From: Hyphomicrobiales bacterium
GTDB taxonomy: Bacteria > Pseudomonadota > Alphaproteobacteria > Rhizobiales > Methylopilaceae
Direction of reading: 5' to 3'
Assembly: GCA_022842205.1 (NCBI GenBank)
Contig: JALHQA010000003.1
Coordinates: 273,833 to 337,832, forward strand
Length of the DNA: 64,000 bases
Of this stretch, positions 61,283-64,000 are shown piece after piece. A model generated the notes under the pieces. That model was given only the letters and a program-made list of their open reading frames with translations, made no database searches and had not been told where the DNA came from. The position numbers and the translations under genes are program-made. The first letter of the stretch is position 1. Each line of letters starts with the position of its first letter.

Positions 61283-61687
61283 TGCCGAGACATGCCGAAA
61301 TTATCGGCATCTCTCGCGGCGCTTCGAACTTTCGAGCGGGATCAAAGGCATCAGCGATCATCGGCCGCTGTGCCCTTTCTGCATCATTTCAACCGGCGAA
61401 ATGAGTGGAAAACCCAACCGCTTCTGGCGACGAACAAAGCCGCCTCGAAAGCGGCGCCACGTTCGTACATACGCCCCCGAAACGGCGCAGAACCGCACAA
61501 TTTTTTCTCTTGTCTGCCGCCATCGCGCCCGATTAACATTCCGTTAAGCTCGTTTCCGTGTCCGATTTTGAGGCCGGCCGGAAGCGCTGGGGGCGTATCG
61601 CGTAGATCCGGCGAAGAGCTTGCCATTTTTAGTATCAACCAGCGGCCGGCGTTTCAGGCTCGGCCCGTCTTTTTGTAGAGCGGCGTT
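61283..61687. other. 405-base intergenic region with a hairpin and a CtrA-type motif
   Basis: ATGCCGA (61292-61298) and TCGGCAT (61304-61310) form a small hairpin just past the tonB stop, extended by four more pairs after a mismatch; no T run follows, so it is at best a weak terminator. Further along are a T-rich run near 61501 and the TTAA-N7-TTAA motif listed separately. No gene of plausible composition is seen. Confidence 0.45.
61533..61547. promoter_or_regulatory. CtrA-type binding motif (TTAA-N7-TTAA)
   Basis: TTAA at 61533-61536 and 61544-61547 with a seven-base spacer (CATTCCG) fit the CtrA consensus. It lies 141 bases upstream of the Sel1-repeat gene start, a reasonable promoter position. 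Confidence 0.5.
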
Positions 61688-62554
61688 ATGGCAAGACGGG
61701 GACATGAACAATCAACGGGTGAATTGCGTCCGGTGACAGCCGATGAGCTGCGCACCATGGTGACGAAATTCCCCAAGGTCGGCGCAAGGCTGATCGAATC
61801 CGCGGCCCGGCAGGGGCTGTTCACAGCACAATTGACCTACGCGCGAATGCTTCTGGTCGGCCAGGGCGTCTATCGCGATCGCGAGGCGGCGTTCCACTGG
61901 TTTGCCATTGCCGCCGAAAGCGGCGAGCCGGAAGCCGTCAACATGCTCGGACGCTGCTATGAGCTCGGCTGGGGCATCGCGCCCGATCATAAACGCGCCA
62001 TCCAGTGCTATCGCACCGCTGCGCGTCAGAACTTCGTCTGGGCGCAGTTCAATCTCGGGCAGGCTCTGATTTCCGGAAATCCCACGCCGCGCCAGCGGCG
62101 CGAGGGCCTCGGCTGGCATCTCGTCGCCGCGAAAGCCGGCCATGCCAAAAGCATGAACGTGCTCGGCCGCTTCTGCGAGGAAGGCTGGGACATGCCCAAG
62201 AGCGCCGACAACGCCCAGGGCTGGTATCGCAAGGCCGCCGAGGCTGGAGATCACTGGGGCCAGTTCAATCTCGGCCGCCTCCTCGCCGAGGACGGCGAGA
62301 TCGAGGAAGCCGCCTACTGGTTCCGCAAGGCGGTCGAGAGCCGGAACGAGGAGTTCGTCAACAGCATCGTCCCGGTCCTGAGAGAACGGCCGGAGACGGA
62401 GTTCAGGGCGATCGCCCGCTCCCTCGACAAAGCGCGCGAGATCAAGGTCGACGAGACCGTGCGCGCGGAAACCGAAATGCCGATGCGGCGGCAGCCCCGG
62501 CACCGGTCGCGGAGCTGGTTCAGCCGGCGCACGCCCGGTTTCGCCGCTTCCTGA
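61688..62554 (+). CDS. Sel1-repeat (TPR-like) protein
   Basis: The 288-aa protein has about five Sel1-like repeats between residues 40 and 230, each helix-turn-helix. Examples are YARMLLVGQGVYRDREAAFH, LGRCYELGWGIAPDHKRAIQ, LGRFCEEGWDMPKSADNAQG and NLGRLLAEDGEIEEAAYWFR. The C-terminal tail is basic (MPMRRQPRHRSRSWFSRR). There is no signal peptide, so a cytoplasmic scaffold is likely. Related alphaproteobacterial proteins take part in cell-cycle, exopolysaccharide or flagellar regulation, but no specific role can be assigned. Confidence 0.88.
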   Translation: MARRGHEQSTGELRPVTADELRTMVTKFPKVGARLIESAARQGLFTAQLTYARMLLVGQGVYRDREAAFHWFAIAAESGEPEAVNMLGRCYELGWGIAPDHKRAIQCYRTAARQNFVWAQFNLGQALISGNPTPRQRREGLGWHLVAAKAGHAKSMNVLGRFCEEGWDMPKSADNAQGWYRKAAEAGDHWGQFNLGRLLAEDGEIEEAAYWFRKAVESRNEEFVNSIVPVLRERPETEFRAIARSLDKAREIKVDETVRAETEMPMRRQPRHRSRSWFSRRTPGFAAS

Positions 62555-62664
62555 GGACTTTGTTCGGCGATCACCCCTGAATTGCCAAATTCCCGGGGAT
62601 GTTGCATGCGTCAGGCGTGGAGGTGTTCTGCCTCCGCGCCAGGACATGCAGCAACGGGGATATT

Positions 62665-63600
62665 ATGAAAAATCCGGATTTTCCTCGCCGCACGCGTCTA
62701 TTGCCGATCTTGGCGATGATGGCAGCCGCTGCTCTGTGGACGCAGCCGGTCTCCGCGCAGACCAAGATCGTGGCGCTGGTCAACAACAAACCCATCACTT
62801 CGTCCGAAGTCGCCGAACGCCGTGCGGTCATCCGCCTCACGCGCAAGAAGGACATTTCAGCCAAGCAGGCGCTCGAAGAACTGATCGACATGCAGGTCCT
62901 GATGCAGGACGCGGAAAAGCGTCGCATCACTGTCGGCGAGGACGAGGTCAATCAGCGCTTCGCCGGAATCGCCGCGAACGCAAAACTAAACGCGGATCAA
63001 CTCGGCAAGGCGCTGGCGCAGGCAGGCGCCAGTTCCCGCGCGTTCAAGGCCGAGATCCGTAACGGCCTTATGCGCCGGAAAATGTCCGGCATGCTGTCGC
63101 GTCTCGCCACCGGCGTCAGCGAACAGGAAATCGCAGCGGGCATCACCGCCAAGAAGACCGAAGGCGAAGGCGTCGCCTATCGCTACACCATGCAGCAGAT
63201 CGTCTTCGTGACCCCGAAGGGCTCATCCCCTGGCGCGGTCAATCAGCGTAAATCGGAAGCCGAGAATCTGAGACGGCGCATCACGAGCTGTGAACAGGGC
63301 ATTGAATTTGCCAAGCAATTGCGCGACGTCGCCGTGAAGCCGCCGGTCGTGCGTCTCAGCAGCCAATTGCCCGGCCCGGTCCGGGACCAGATCGGCGCCC
63401 TCAAGGTCGGGCAGTCCACCCCCGCCTCGCCGGGCGATCTCGGCGTCGAAATCCTCGTTCTCTGCGACAAGCAGGAAACGATGGACGACTCAGCCATCCG
63501 GAGCGAGGTGCAGAACCAGCTGGCATCCGAACAGGGCCAGGAAGACCTAGACAAGTTCATTGTGGACCTCCGCAAGAGGTCGCTGGTCATTTATAGATAG
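62665..63600 (+). CDS. SurA N-terminal-domain periplasmic chaperone / peptidyl-prolyl isomerase-like protein
   Basis: The 311-aa precursor has a signal peptide (basic MKNPDFPRRTR, then LLPILAMMAAAALWTQPVSA). A SurA-type N-terminal domain follows (KIVALVNNKPITSSEVAERR near residue 33; ALEELIDMQVLMQDAEKRRI near 68), then a C-terminal region where a parvulin domain would lie but with little of its catalytic signature. It probably escorts outer-membrane proteins, relevant to the four beta-barrel genes here. Two cysteines (near 212 and 272) could pair. The start at 62665 follows GGGG. Confidence 0.82.
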   Translation: MKNPDFPRRTRLLPILAMMAAAALWTQPVSAQTKIVALVNNKPITSSEVAERRAVIRLTRKKDISAKQALEELIDMQVLMQDAEKRRITVGEDEVNQRFAGIAANAKLNADQLGKALAQAGASSRAFKAEIRNGLMRRKMSGMLSRLATGVSEQEIAAGITAKKTEGEGVAYRYTMQQIVFVTPKGSSPGAVNQRKSEAENLRRRITSCEQGIEFAKQLRDVAVKPPVVRLSSQLPGPVRDQIGALKVGQSTPASPGDLGVEILVLCDKQETMDDSAIRSEVQNQLASEQGQEDLDKFIVDLRKRSLVIYR

Positions 63601-63624
63601 AGAACCGGCCTGCCCCGCGGTTCC

Positions 63625-63654
63625 TTGACTTGGGCTTCGCGGGGCACCTATATC
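63625..63654 (+). promoter_or_regulatory. Promoter of tRNA-Met
   Basis: TTGACT (63625-63630) and TATATC (63649-63654) are separated by 18 bases and lie 11 bases before the mature tRNA, a normal arrangement for a housekeeping sigma factor. An inverted repeat (GCCCCGCG 63612-63619, CGCGGGGC 63638-63645) brackets the -35 element. Confidence 0.7.
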
Positions 63655-63665
63655 CGGGCCCGGAT

Positions 63666-63742
63666 GGCGGGGTAGCTCAGCTGGTTAGAGCAGCGGAATC
63701 ATAATCCGCGTGTCGGGGGTTCGAGTCCCTCCCTCGCTACCA
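63666..63742 (+). tRNA. tRNA-Met (CAT), elongator type
   Basis: The 77-base cloverleaf folds fully: acceptor GGCGGGG with CCTCGCT, D arm GCTC/GAGC, anticodon stem GCGGA/TCCGC with loop ATCATAA (anticodon CAT at 63700-63702), T arm GGGGG-TTCGAGT-CCCTC, and an encoded CCA end. The GGCGGGGTAGCTCAGCTGG start matches the elongator tRNA-Met common in alphaproteobacteria. A minor tRNA-Ile with modified CAT is the alternative, less likely on overall sequence. Confidence 0.93.
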
Positions 63743-63835
63743 TCAATTTCAATGACTTAGCGGAAGGCCAGCTGCGGCTGCAGCAAGAGCGACAGCGCCG
63801 AAGCCTGCCGATCGGGCGCCGGGTCGTGGCGTCGG

Positions 63836-64000
63836 CTATTCCTCACGAAACGCGCGGCTCACCTGATCTGCGAACGGCTTGATCAGATAGGACGCCGCGG
63901 TCCGCTGCTCGGTCTCGATATAGACCTCAACCGGCATGCCTGGAATGAGCCTCCGGTCGCCGAGCATTTTCAGATCTTCGACCCGAACCTGAACATCTGC
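63836..64000 (-). CDS. HlyD-family type I secretion membrane-fusion protein, C-terminal fragment
   Basis: The last 54 codons of a gene that enters from the right read DVQVRVEDLKMLGDRRLIPG, then MPVEVYIETEQRTAASYLIK and PFADQVSRAFREE before TAG. The pattern of a Pro-Gly-Met-Pro turn, V-Y-I-E-T strand, RTA-x-SYL and a helical end with R-A-F-R-E is the standard C-terminus of HlyD/PrtE-type adaptors. These link the inner-membrane ABC transporter to the outer-membrane channel for export of RTX-like proteins. The partner ABC transporter should lie beyond the right edge. Confidence 0.85.
   Translation of the reverse strand, partial: ADVQVRVEDLKMLGDRRLIPGMPVEVYIETEQRTAASYLIKPFADQVSRAFREE

Noticed and set aside
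1..64000. Mobile elements, prophage genes and CRISPR arrays
   Set aside because: No transposase or integrase motif, no terminal inverted repeats around a gene, and no regularly spaced direct repeats were seen anywhere in the window.

Overview
The window looks like a piece of alphaproteobacterial chromosome, most likely from the order Hyphomicrobiales (Rhizobiales). The sequence is GC-rich. It carries Omp25/31-type small beta-barrel proteins, a DUF6111 gene beside cca, an ilvE–MarR–response regulator–histidine kinase block, a petABC (cytochrome bc1) operon, CtrA-type motifs (TTAA-N7-TTAA) and an alphaproteobacterial LexA motif (GTTC-N7-GTTC). The genus cannot be fixed by reading alone. I see no transposase, integrase, prophage, CRISPR array or rRNA. 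Most of the window is densely packed housekeeping sequence.

Layout. 0-2.6 kb: 3' end of an RNase T2 gene, rlmJ, a small 57-aa gene convergent with rlmJ, a cold-shock protein and a glutathione S-transferase. 2.6-4.8 kb: three outer-membrane beta-barrel genes in a row on the minus strand. 5-8.3 kb: uvrC-pgsA-moaD-moaE. 8.3-11.4 kb: a fourth, oversized beta-barrel gene with a Gly/Leu-rich insertion, divergent from a chemotaxis receptor. 11.4-12.8 kb: a TIGR02594-type secreted protein, an AT-rich island and a small secreted protein. 12.8-16.4 kb: ilvE and a MarR/response regulator/kinase operon resembling petPR of Rhodobacter. 16.4-19.4 kb (minus): csaA, a TetR-like gene, DUF6498, proC, ubiK-like. 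19.5-26.4 kb (plus): lgt-midA-like-pgeF, DUF2165, prs, rplY-pth-ychF. 26.4-28.3 kb: FMN reductase-like, nfi, apt. 28.3-29.0 kb: a two-gene cassette of lower GC and unknown function. 29.1-31.8 kb: petABC. 32-36.5 kb: yrbL-like, hemF, an SDR, a DM13 protein, cca, DUF6111. 36.6-43.4 kb: a MoxR/DUF58/DUF4159/Bat-like operon. 43.5-48.1 kb: small enzymes, including a ybaK gene broken by one missing base. 48.1-50.8 kb: a DNA-repair pair (UdgX fusion and radical SAM protein) behind a LexA-type box. 51.1-51.5 kb: a guanidinium exporter behind a guanidine-II riboswitch. 51.6-54.3 kb: efp, epmA, epmB. 54.3-59 kb: a lytic transglycosylase and a coupled CHASE kinase/receiver/receiver-HWE kinase operon. 59.2-61.3 kb: ExbB/TolQ, ExbD/TolR, TonB. 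61.7-64 kb: a Sel1 protein, a SurA-like chaperone, tRNA-Met and the C-terminus of an HlyD-type adaptor.

How the genes work together. Envelope biogenesis recurs throughout (beta-barrel proteins, SurA-like chaperone, Lgt, PgeF, MltB-type transglycosylase, Ton energiser, Bat-type operon). Translation quality is a second theme (efp with its two modification enzymes, pth, ychF, rplY, rlmJ, cca, tRNA-Met). DNA repair is a third (uvrC, nfi, the UdgX/radical SAM pair). The most notable readings are the LexA-boxed UdgX/radical SAM operon, the two-hairpin guanidine-II riboswitch ahead of gdx, the beta-barrel with a low-complexity Gly/Leu/Asp insertion, the frameshifted ybaK, and the uncharacterised low-GC pair between apt and petC.
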